Source: UBA7236 sp044227505 (GTDB taxonomy: Bacteria > Bacteroidota > Bacteroidia > Chitinophagales > BACL12). From it: DNA of 64,000 bases. Under the pieces are notes generated by a model that saw only the letters and a list, made by a program, of their open reading frames with translations, did not search any database and had not been told where the DNA came from. Numbering within the stretch: position 1 is the stretch's first letter; every line of letters starts with the position of its first letter. Made by a program: the position numbers and the translations under genes. The stretch covers positions 27,363-91,362 of the forward strand of contig JBGAWP010000009.1 in the NCBI GenBank assembly GCA_044227505.1, read 5' to 3'. Of this stretch, positions 44,158-52,743 are shown in pieces.

Positions 44158-45230
44158 TTATGGAATTTCCAAAATTAAATGAAAATTTTTTTAAAGGCCG
44201 TGGAGCTCAGATCAATCCTTTCAATCCTTTTCACGATAAAAATTATATTCAGGAGCATATAGAAGGGCTTGATGAGGAAATGTTGGAAGACCGAGAGACA
44301 TTATTTTTTACCGAAAATGCAAAAAAAGTGGTGAATAAGGTGGAAAGCCCTGACGCTGCTATGGTTTATTCGGTTAATCCCTATCAGGGCTGTGAACACG
44401 GTTGCGTGTATTGTTACGCCCGAAACACCCACAACTATTGGGGTTTTAGTGCTGGTTTGGATTTTGAAACGCGCATAATTATTAAACATAACGCTCCGGA
44501 ATTACTCGAAAAAGTGTTTATCGACCCAAAATGGACTGCTGCGCCAATTTCCTTTTCCGGAAATACAGATTGTTATCAGCCCATTGAAAGAAAAATGAAG
44601 ATCACCAGAAAATTGATCGAGGTTTGTTTGAAATACAAAAACCCTGCAAGTATCATCACAAAAAATCAACTCATATTGCGGGATATTGATATTTTGGAGG
44701 CGCTTGCAAAAGAGGATCTTACACATGTTTTTCTTTCCATTACAAGTCTTAAGGAGGATATTCGCCAAAAAATGGAGCCGCGAACTGCAACTTACAAAGC
44801 GCGATTAAAAACAATTGAAAAGTTGGCCGCTGTTGGAATTCCAGTAGGGGTAATGATCGGTCCTGTTATTCCGGGACTTACTGACAGTGAGATACCTGAT
44901 ATCATTAAAGCAGCTGCCGATCATGGCGCTTCCACTGCGGGATTTAATATGTTGAGACTCAATGGTGCGGTTGACAAGATATTTACTGATTGGATCTGGA
45001 AAACTTTCCCAATGTATGCCGAACGTGTGATAAATAATACCAAAGCTGTTCATCAGGGAAATCTGAACGATAGCCGTTGGGGTGTTCGCATGCGTGGGGA
45101 TGGAGAACTTGCAAACGTTATTCATCAGATGTTTTATATGATGAAGGAAAAATATATGGGAAAGAATGTGCCCTTTAAATATGACCTTACAAAATTCAGA
45201 AGGCCCGGACAATTAAAACTGGAATTCTGA
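44151..45230 (+). CDS. Radical SAM protein of the PA0069 / SplB-like family
   Basis: 359 residues from the ATG at 44151 (ATG 44160 is an alternative; an in-frame TTG at 44139 lies in the operator). The [4Fe-4S]-SAM motif is C-E-H-G-C-V-Y-C (CxxxCxxC) within Y-Q-G-C-E-H-G-C-V-Y-C-Y-A-R. Other blocks are F-S-G-N-T-D-C-Y-Q-P, I-I-T-K-N and L-R-L-N-G-A-V. The family is annotated as spore-photoproduct-lyase-like but lacks a proven substrate. Control by a LexA-like repressor suggests a role in DNA damage or nucleotide repair. Confidence 0.88.
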   Translation: MTIMEFPKLNENFFKGRGAQINPFNPFHDKNYIQEHIEGLDEEMLEDRETLFFTENAKKVVNKVESPDAAMVYSVNPYQGCEHGCVYCYARNTHNYWGFSAGLDFETRIIIKHNAPELLEKVFIDPKWTAAPISFSGNTDCYQPIERKMKITRKLIEVCLKYKNPASIITKNQLILRDIDILEALAKEDLTHVFLSITSLKEDIRQKMEPRTATYKARLKTIEKLAAVGIPVGVMIGPVIPGLTDSEIPDIIKAAADHGASTAGFNMLRLNGAVDKIFTDWIWKTFPMYAERVINNTKAVHQGNLNDSRWGVRMRGDGELANVIHQMFYMMKEKYMGKNVPFKYDLTKFRRPGQLKLEF

Positions 45231-45306
45231 GATGTATTTAAATAAGGAGTAAAACTTATTTGTGCTTTTGATTTAGCTTTACCAATCCAACAGGGAAAGT
45301 ATAAAT

Positions 45307-46305
45307 ATGCGCAGACCGAAAGATCTATATTTTAATTTATTTAATAGCATTAATGCGTCGCGTTCCATTCCCTCTTTAATAAAAAAGTCAGGAATTAACA
45401 TTATTTTTCCATTCTATCACAACGTTAGTGATGAAGATGTAATGCATATTAAACATTTATATCCATCAAAAAATAGTAACTCTTTTATTAATGATCTCGA
45501 TTTTTTGTTGAAATATTATAAACCATTATCCATTGATGATTTTCTGGAAAAAAAGTATGATCCAACCCAAAATTATTTTGTTTTAAGTTTTGATGATGGA
45601 TTGAGGAAAATGTTTGATGTAGTTCGTCCAATATTAAATAAAAAGGGTATTCCGGCTGTGTTTTTTTTAAATTCGGCATTTGTAGATAATATAGATTTAT
45701 TTTACAGATATAAAGTTTCTATTATAATTGACCATCTTCAGGATGAAAATATAAGGAATATCGTTAACAAAACATTACAAAGTGATAGTTCTGATATAAA
45801 AAAAATAACTGAACAATTATTGTCGTTAACCTATGCAGATCAAAATATCATAAATAAAATAGGAAGAGAGACGCAGATCGATTTTGAAAGATATTTAAAG
45901 GAAGTAGCGCCTTACATGACAGCTGCTGAAATAAAACAAATGATTGCCGAAGGATATAAATTTGGTGGGCATGGTCATGATCACCCTTTGTATCAAAATA
46001 TAACGACAGAAGAGCAATTTGATCAAACTAAAAAAAGTATATTTTTTGTGGAGGACAATTTTCCCGGTCAGAAAAAATACTTTGCATTTCCATTTACTGC
46101 CGAAGGTGTTGATAATAAAACGATAGGTCGAATTAAAACGGAATTAAAAATTGATCTTCTTTTCGGCACTGGCGGTTTAAGGGATCCATATACATCTGCA
46201 GTAATTGAGCGCATTCCTATGGAAAATGGAACTTTGAATGCAGAACAAATAATTAAGAATGAATATTCCTGGTATTTATTAAAAAGATTGGTTGGAAAAA
46301 AATGA
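45307..46305 (+). CDS. Polysaccharide deacetylase (NodB-domain) family protein
   Basis: 332 residues without a clear signal peptide. The NodB motifs are F-P-F-Y-H-N-V, S-F-D-D-G-L-R (catalytic and metal aspartates) and G-H-G-H-D-H-P-L (metal histidines). An insertion of about 60 residues with charged helices lies between. It probably removes N-acetyl groups from a glycan. Its stop overlaps the sulfotransferase start by 4 nt (ATGA), which suggests that both modify the same polysaccharide. Confidence 0.82.
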   Translation: MRRPKDLYFNLFNSINASRSIPSLIKKSGINIIFPFYHNVSDEDVMHIKHLYPSKNSNSFINDLDFLLKYYKPLSIDDFLEKKYDPTQNYFVLSFDDGLRKMFDVVRPILNKKGIPAVFFLNSAFVDNIDLFYRYKVSIIIDHLQDENIRNIVNKTLQSDSSDIKKITEQLLSLTYADQNIINKIGRETQIDFERYLKEVAPYMTAAEIKQMIAEGYKFGGHGHDHPLYQNITTEEQFDQTKKSIFFVEDNFPGQKKYFAFPFTAEGVDNKTIGRIKTELKIDLLFGTGGLRDPYTSAVIERIPMENGTLNAEQIIKNEYSWYLLKRLVGKK

Positions 46306-47198
46306 AAGTAAATACACTGATAATAGGAGCCGGAAGAAGTGGAACAACATCCGTTTATGAATATCTCGCTCATCATCCGGAAGTGAATTTTTCCATCACC
46401 AAAGAATTACATTATTTTTCCATACCGGATCTTTATAAACGCGGTGAAAAATATTTTCACTCTTTATTTGAATCAAAAGAAAGAAAAATTACTGCAACAG
46501 CCGATACCTATTTATTGATTGATAAAAAGGCACCCGAGAGGATTAGAAATTATAACCCGGATATAAAATTGATTGTAATGTTGCGCGATCCTGTAGAACG
46601 GGCCTTTTCCAATTATAATTATTCTGTAAACTATGGCCATGAGAATATCAGCAACGCTTTTCTTACAGCACTGCAATTAGAAAAAGAAAGATTGGAAAGC
46701 AACGATATTGTTGAATTAAATAATACCTGTCATTTTTATGGAAGTTTGTATTATCTACATTTGCAATATTGGGAAAAATATTTCCCTAAAGAAAATTTTA
46801 TTCTATTGAAACTCGATGATCTGAAAAAGGATCCCGAATCCTTTTATAAAAATTTAACCGCCAAATTAAATATCCCTTACATTCCATTCGAACTAGAGAA
46901 TAAAAAGTTTAATGCTGGCTCTGGTGTGAAAAGTAAATGGTTGCAACAATTATTATTAAATAGGGATAGCGGCATAAGAAAAATAGTATCATTCGTATTA
47001 AGGCCATTCCGCAAATTGATCATAAAATCGGGTATCATTGATAAAGTTTATGCTATTAATAAAAAAGAAGTAGATCAGAAACAAATAACCCCGGAGGAGG
47101 AAAAACTCGCACGGCAATATTTTTTGGAAGATGTGAAAATGTTAAAATCGGAGTATGGGATTGATTTCAATGATGATGTTCAACATCAGCATGAATAA
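46302..47198 (+). CDS. Sulfotransferase (PAPS-dependent, heparan-sulfotransferase fold)
   Basis: 298 residues. The 5'-phosphosulfate loop is G-A-G-R-S-G-T-T-S-V-Y-E-Y-L near the N-terminus. The 3'-phosphate site is V-M-L-R-D-P-V-E-R-A-F-S-N-Y (RDP....S), and K-L-D-D-L-K-K-D-P follows. These motifs are much closer to authentic carbohydrate sulfotransferases than those of the protein at 3475. Translationally coupled to the deacetylase, it could sulfate the deacetylated amino groups or hydroxyls of a surface polysaccharide; the acceptor is unknown. Confidence 0.85.
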   Translation: MKVNTLIIGAGRSGTTSVYEYLAHHPEVNFSITKELHYFSIPDLYKRGEKYFHSLFESKERKITATADTYLLIDKKAPERIRNYNPDIKLIVMLRDPVERAFSNYNYSVNYGHENISNAFLTALQLEKERLESNDIVELNNTCHFYGSLYYLHLQYWEKYFPKENFILLKLDDLKKDPESFYKNLTAKLNIPYIPFELENKKFNAGSGVKSKWLQQLLLNRDSGIRKIVSFVLRPFRKLIIKSGIIDKVYAINKKEVDQKQITPEEEKLARQYFLEDVKMLKSEYGIDFNDDVQHQHE

Positions 47199-47295
47199 TA
47201 TATTGTAAACAGGTATAAATATGTATTTAACTGAACTATTATTTTTTTACTTTGTAATTAACTATTAATCGCTCAGAAACTATTATAAATAGAAA

Positions 47296-48357
47296 ATGAA
47301 GAAAGTATTTTATTTTATCGCAACATTAACAATCATAAGTTGCAGCAAGAAAAAGGAACCGATTCCATCCGGTCCGCAAGGCTCATCTCCGGCGCAGTCG
47401 GTGCAGGTGGTGATTGTAAAAAAGGCGCCACTGGAAAACTCCATAAACGCAACAGGTACTATCCTTTCCAACGAAGAAGTGGAGATCAGAAGTGAGATTC
47501 AGGGAAGGATAACCGGTTTATACTTTAAAGAGGGAGAACGGGTTCAATCAGGAAAACTTTTAGTTAAAATTGATGACAAAGAACTGAATGCCCAATTAAA
47601 AAAGACCGAACTCAGCATTTTATTGGCTAAAGAGGATGAATCGCGAAAAAGAAAATTGCTCGACATAAATGGTATCAGCAAAGAGGAATACGATCAATCT
47701 CAAAATAATTTATTGAAATTGGAAGCGGATAAGGATTTATTGCAAATTCAAATTAATAAGACCAATATCATTGCTCCTTTTTCGGGAACCATAGGTTTGC
47801 GTTATATAAGTGAGGGTGGATTTGTATCCTCATCTGACCTTATTACGGTTTTACATCAATCAGATCCCATTAAAGTGGAATTCAGTGTACCTGAAAAATA
47901 TGCTGCATTATTAAATAATGGTTCAATTGTAAATTTTACAGTTGAGGGTGATTTAAATAATTATAGCGCCAAGGTTTTTGCAAAGGAACCTAAAATTGAT
48001 GCCGCCACTAGAACTATTAAAGTGAGAGCGATCAGTGCAAATCCCGGAAATAAATTAATACCGGGTGCTTTTGCCAAATTACAGATATCTCTGGAAACAA
48101 TTGAAGATGCCATTGTGTTACCTTCAAATGCACTTATTCCAACAATTAATGGTCAATCTGTTTTTATTGTAAAAGATGGAAAAGCAACCATTCAATTAGT
48201 AAAAACAGGCATCAGAACGGAGACGGAAACACAGGTGACCGAAGGAATAATGCCTGGCGATTCTGTTATTGTTACAGGCTTATTGACAGTGCGAGATGGA
48301 ATGCCAGTAAAACCAGTTTTGAAAGTTTCACAAAATGAAAATAAAGACCAGGAATGA
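47296..48357 (+). CDS. RND efflux periplasmic adaptor lipoprotein (membrane fusion protein)
   Basis: 353 residues. The signal ends T-I-I-S-C-S, with C16 probably lipidated. The barrel-sandwich and hairpin region has E-V-E-I-R-S-E-I-Q-G-R-I-T-G-L-Y and I-I-A-P-F-S-G-T-I-G, then beta-barrel and membrane-proximal domains (P-G-A-F-A-K-L-Q-I). It links the inner-membrane pump encoded next (4-nt overlap) to the TolC-type channel. Typical length for the MexE/AcrA group, with short hairpins. Confidence 0.93.
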   Translation: MKKVFYFIATLTIISCSKKKEPIPSGPQGSSPAQSVQVVIVKKAPLENSINATGTILSNEEVEIRSEIQGRITGLYFKEGERVQSGKLLVKIDDKELNAQLKKTELSILLAKEDESRKRKLLDINGISKEEYDQSQNNLLKLEADKDLLQIQINKTNIIAPFSGTIGLRYISEGGFVSSSDLITVLHQSDPIKVEFSVPEKYAALLNNGSIVNFTVEGDLNNYSAKVFAKEPKIDAATRTIKVRAISANPGNKLIPGAFAKLQISLETIEDAIVLPSNALIPTINGQSVFIVKDGKATIQLVKTGIRTETETQVTEGIMPGDSVIVTGLLTVRDGMPVKPVLKVSQNENKDQE

Positions 48358-51300
48358 ATATATCCTCCATATCAATTAATCGTCCTGTTCTCGCATCGGT
48401 AATTTCAATCCTGATTATTTTATTCGGATTAATAGGTTACTCGTTTTTGGGAGTGAGGGAATATCCAAGTGTTGATCCGCCAATTATTACTGTTACGACA
48501 AATTATATCGGTGCAAATGCCGATGTGGTAGAGTCGCAGATAACAGAGGTAATGGAGGAATCCATTAATGGTATTGCTGGAATCAGATCATTATCCTCAA
48601 CAAGTAGTGATGGAAGAAGCACAATTACAGTGGAATTTGAATTGGATGTTGACCTGGAAGCTGCTGCAAATGATGTTCGCGACAGAGTGAGTCAATCGGT
48701 GCGGAATTTACCACCTGATTGTGATCCACCGGTTGTTGCAAAATCGAGTGCTGATTCCAATCCCATTATTTCCATGACAATTCAGAGTAATGAAAAAACA
48801 TTATTGGAATTGTCGGAAATAGCAAATAATGTTTTTAAAGAAAGATTGCAAACAATTCCGGGCGTAAGTGAAATAAGAATATGGGGTGAAAAAAAATACT
48901 CCATGAAATTATTGCTCGACCCGATAAAACTTGCAGGATATAATTTAACTCCTGCTGATGTTCGCGATGCACTCAGCAGAGAGAATGTAGAATTGCCAAC
49001 CGGAAGAATTGAGGGATATGCAACTGAATTATCTATTCGCACCTTCGGTAGATTAATTACGGAAGAGGATTTTAATGACCTCATTATTTATGAAACAGAT
49101 GGTTCCGTAATTAAATTAAAAGATATAGGCCAGGCTAAATTATTACCGGAAAATGAACGCACTATTCTGCGAGGAAATGGAGGTATACCCCAAGTTGCAG
49201 TTGCGATCACACCCCAACCCGGTTCAAATTATATTGAAATAGCCGATGAATTTTATCGCAGGGTAGATCAAATAAAAGGGGAATTATCTCCTGACCTGAA
49301 ATATAGTATCGCACTTGATACTACAACGAGCATCAGAAAAGCTATTTCTGAAGTGGAAGAAACGCTATTGATCGCATTTGGACTTGTTGTGCTTATCATT
49401 TTTATTTTCCTGCGCGATTGGCGCACAACATTGATACCTGTTATTGCTATTCCAATATCGCTGATAGGAGCGTTTTTTATTATGTATGTTTCAGGATTTT
49501 CCATCAATGTGTTAACGCTGCTTGGAATCGTTTTGGCAACTGGTATTGTGGTGGATGATGCAATTGTTGTTCTGGAAAATATTTACGCAAAAGTGGAACG
49601 CGGAATGGCACCGCATAAAGCAGCACATGAAGGATCAAAAGAAATTACATTCGCTATTATTTCAACTACCATAACATTAGCAGCTGTTTTTTTACCAATT
49701 ATATTTTTACAAGGTTTAACAGGAAGATTATTCCGTGAATTTGGAATTACTGTAGCAGGAGCAGTTATTATTTCTGCGATTGTTTCATTAACACTCACAC
49801 CTATGATGAGTGCGCGAATTTTGCGACAAAGAGATAAACACAATTGGTTATATAGAAAAACAGAACCGTTTTTTACAGGATTGGTAAATGGATATACAAG
49901 ATCATTATTAGCACTAATAAAGATCAGATGGATAGCAATTCCGATGATTTTATTTTCCGCATTCATGATATTTTATTTTGGAGGAAAACTTCCTGAAGAA
50001 CTTGCTCCAATGGAAGATAAAGGCAGGTTTGTAATTAATGCAACCGCTCCGGAAGGCACTTCATTTGAAAGCATGGATGCATTTAATCAGGAATTAATTC
50101 AAATTGTTGACACCATTGCTGAGAAAGAAAATATTATTGCGGTTACGGCTCCATCCTTCGGATCATCAAGCGCAGCTAATTCCAGTTTTATTCGAGTGAG
50201 TTTGGTTGATGCAACAGAAAGAAATAAATCGCAACAAGAACTTGCCGATGAAGTTGCAGCAATTGTAAAAAAATATAATTTCGCAAGAACATTTATCAGT
50301 CAGGAACAAACAATAGGCGGCGACAGGCGTGCCGGACTACCTGTTCAGTATGTTATTCAGGCGCCTGACTTTGAACGACTAAGAGAAGTAATTCCGCAAT
50401 TTATGGAGAAGGCCGCTCAGGAAAATGTTTTTCAGGTGGTGGATATAAATTTAAAATTTAATAAACCGGAATTAACCGTTGAAATAGATCGCGAACGCGC
50501 AAAAATTTTGGGTGTTTCTGTTCGTGATATTGCAGAGTCGTTGCAACTTTATTTCAGTGGTCAGCGATTCGGTTTTTTTATTTACAACAATAAACAGTAT
50601 CAGGTAATTGGTCAGGCAACCAGAGATAATCGCGATGAACCATTGGATCTCACAAAAGCATATGTAAAAAATAACAGAGGTGAATTAATTCAGTTGGATA
50701 ATCTTGTGCATTTATCTGATAAAAGTTCCCCTCCGCAATTATTCAGATATAACAGATATGTTTCTGCTACCATTTCTGCAAACCCCGCTCCGGGATATAC
50801 GCTTGGCGATGGGATCACGACTATGGACAAAATTGCAGATGAAGTGTTGGATGAAAGTTTTTCAACCGCGCTTGCCGGAACATCCAAAGAATTTGCCGAG
50901 AGCTCCAATAGTTTGCAATTCGCATTTTATTTGGCACTTATTTTAGTGTATCTAATTTTATCAGCACAATTCGAAAGTTTTCGCGATCCTCTGATAGTGA
51001 TGTTCACAGTTCCATTGGCACTTGCAGGCGCTGTTTTAAGTTTGTCGTTATTCGGACAAACACTCAATATTTTTAGTCAGATCGGTATTATTGTTTTGGT
51101 CGGAATTGTAACAAAAAACGGAATATTAATAGTGGAATTTGCCAATCAGCGCAAGGAATCGGGTCTGAATAAATTTGAAGCTGCAATAGAAGCAGCATCT
51201 CAACGCTTTCGTCCAATTCTTATGACAAGTTTTGCAACTGTATTAGGTGCATTACCCATTGCACTTGCACTTGGGGCTTCCTCAAAAAGCAGAGTATCTA

Positions 51301-51422
51301 TGGGTATTGCAATTATAGGGGGATTATTATTTTCCCTCATTCTTACACTTTATGTAATTCCGCTTTTATACACCTATATGTCCTCTTCAAAAAAGAAAAT
51401 TCCATCTGGTGATGAAAATTAA
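48354..51422 (+). CDS. RND efflux pump inner-membrane permease (AcrB/HAE1 type)
   Basis: 1022 residues, normal for the family, with twelve transmembrane helices. The signature sequence G-I-V-V-D-D-A-I-V-V-L-E-N carries the proton-relay aspartates. The N-terminal S-I-N-R-P-V-L-A-S-V-I and V-R-E-Y-P-S-V-D-P-P are typical of HAE-type pumps in Bacteroidota. The substrate range cannot be read; multidrug export is the usual role. It overlaps the adaptor (4 nt) and is followed 13 nt later by the outer-membrane component, so the three form one operon. Confidence 0.95.
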   Translation: MNISSISINRPVLASVISILIILFGLIGYSFLGVREYPSVDPPIITVTTNYIGANADVVESQITEVMEESINGIAGIRSLSSTSSDGRSTITVEFELDVDLEAAANDVRDRVSQSVRNLPPDCDPPVVAKSSADSNPIISMTIQSNEKTLLELSEIANNVFKERLQTIPGVSEIRIWGEKKYSMKLLLDPIKLAGYNLTPADVRDALSRENVELPTGRIEGYATELSIRTFGRLITEEDFNDLIIYETDGSVIKLKDIGQAKLLPENERTILRGNGGIPQVAVAITPQPGSNYIEIADEFYRRVDQIKGELSPDLKYSIALDTTTSIRKAISEVEETLLIAFGLVVLIIFIFLRDWRTTLIPVIAIPISLIGAFFIMYVSGFSINVLTLLGIVLATGIVVDDAIVVLENIYAKVERGMAPHKAAHEGSKEITFAIISTTITLAAVFLPIIFLQGLTGRLFREFGITVAGAVIISAIVSLTLTPMMSARILRQRDKHNWLYRKTEPFFTGLVNGYTRSLLALIKIRWIAIPMILFSAFMIFYFGGKLPEELAPMEDKGRFVINATAPEGTSFESMDAFNQELIQIVDTIAEKENIIAVTAPSFGSSSAANSSFIRVSLVDATERNKSQQELADEVAAIVKKYNFARTFISQEQTIGGDRRAGLPVQYVIQAPDFERLREVIPQFMEKAAQENVFQVVDINLKFNKPELTVEIDRERAKILGVSVRDIAESLQLYFSGQRFGFFIYNNKQYQVIGQATRDNRDEPLDLTKAYVKNNRGELIQLDNLVHLSDKSSPPQLFRYNRYVSATISANPAPGYTLGDGITTMDKIADEVLDESFSTALAGTSKEFAESSNSLQFAFYLALILVYLILSAQFESFRDPLIVMFTVPLALAGAVLSLSLFGQTLNIFSQIGIIVLVGIVTKNGILIVEFANQRKESGLNKFEAAIEAASQRFRPILMTSFATVLGALPIALALGASSKSRVSMGIAIIGGLLFSLILTLYVIPLLYTYMSSSKKKIPSGDEN

Positions 51423-51435
51423 ATGTTTTGAAAAT

Positions 51436-52743
51436 ATGAAGTTATTTAAAATAATAATTGTATTTATTATCAGTATGCCTGTTGTTTCATTTGCGCAAAC
51501 ATTAACACTTCAGCAGGCGTTGAATATAACCTGGGAAAATAATTACGGGATTAAAATAATAAATCAGGAGCTTCAAATAACGGATCTTCAAAACCATGCA
51601 GGATATGCCGGAATGCTCCCGGTAGTTTCAGCTATTGCGAATTATAATGTTGAGGTCACCAATTCTGAGCAACAATATTTTAACGGAGATACGCGCTCAG
51701 AAAAAAATGCAGGTGCTAATTCGTTGGATGCCGGTGTTTATTTAAACTGGACCGTTTTCGACGGTTTGGGAATGTTTGCGAGGAAAGATAAATTGGAACA
51801 ATTGTATTCTTTGGGCGAATTACAAGTCCGCGCAAAACTCGAAGAAATTACAGTTCAACTTATGATTGATTGGAATAACCTTATTCAATTGGAAAATGCC
51901 AAAAAGGTTATGGAGAATGCCATTGAAATTTCCGCAGAACGATTGAAAATTGCGCAGCAAAGGAATATCATCGGCTCAGGTTCCGGATTGGATGTATTAC
52001 AAGCCCAGGTTGACCTGAATACTGATAGTTCTGCCTATATAAATATTCTATTGCAAATTAAAAACACAAAAGCAGTTTTAAATGAATATATGGCAAGAGA
52101 TGCAAACACTACATTTGATGTAAATGAAAAAATTTCTGTGGATCAAAAGATAAATATTGCAGGCATTAAAGAGAATGTATATGCTAATAACACCTCACTG
52201 CTTATTGCAGAAAAGAATAAACAAATTACAGAGTTACAAGTAAAGGAATATAGATCATATTTATATCCCACAGTTTCTGTAAATGCAGGATATGGATTTT
52301 TAAAATCCGTTTCCGAAGCAGGTTTCGTGGAATCCAATTTAAATGTTGGTCCGGGTGCTGGAGTAACGCTTTCCATTCCTTTATTTAATGGATTTACAGT
52401 ATCCAGAAATATTGAGCAAATGAGGATCATGCAACAGATGCAGGAGTTGGATGTTCTTCAAACGCAATTATCTGTAAATACCAATCTGGCAATGGTATTT
52501 AACCAATATGAAACATCGCTTCAACTCATGAAAATTGAGCAACAAAATATTGAAGCAGCAACAACAAATGTTTCTATAGCCCTCGAAAAATTCAATCTTG
52601 GTGCTATTACCTCCGTTGAATTGCGTGAAATTCAGCAGCAAAAGGTAAATACGGAAAACAGATACCTGACAGAAGAATTAAATGCAAAAATTGCGGAACT
52701 CCAATTAAAATATTTTAGCGGAAATTTGATCACTAATAATTGA
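51436..52743 (+). CDS. TolC-family outer-membrane efflux protein
   Basis: 435 residues from the ATG at 51436. The earlier ATG at 51409 would add nine residues ahead of a good signal peptide (K-L-F-K-I-I-I-V-F ... S-F-A-Q) and overlap the pump gene. Two repeats of the OEP domain are seen, with long coiled-coil helices around 150-215 and 330-430 and Y-P-T-V-S-V-N-A-G-Y-G as a membrane beta-strand. It forms the exit duct for the RND pump upstream. Its stop overlaps metH, on the opposite strand, by 11 nt. Confidence 0.92.
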   Translation: MKLFKIIIVFIISMPVVSFAQTLTLQQALNITWENNYGIKIINQELQITDLQNHAGYAGMLPVVSAIANYNVEVTNSEQQYFNGDTRSEKNAGANSLDAGVYLNWTVFDGLGMFARKDKLEQLYSLGELQVRAKLEEITVQLMIDWNNLIQLENAKKVMENAIEISAERLKIAQQRNIIGSGSGLDVLQAQVDLNTDSSAYINILLQIKNTKAVLNEYMARDANTTFDVNEKISVDQKINIAGIKENVYANNTSLLIAEKNKQITELQVKEYRSYLYPTVSVNAGYGFLKSVSEAGFVESNLNVGPGAGVTLSIPLFNGFTVSRNIEQMRIMQQMQELDVLQTQLSVNTNLAMVFNQYETSLQLMKIEQQNIEAATTNVSIALEKFNLGAITSVELREIQQQKVNTENRYLTEELNAKIAELQLKYFSGNLITNN

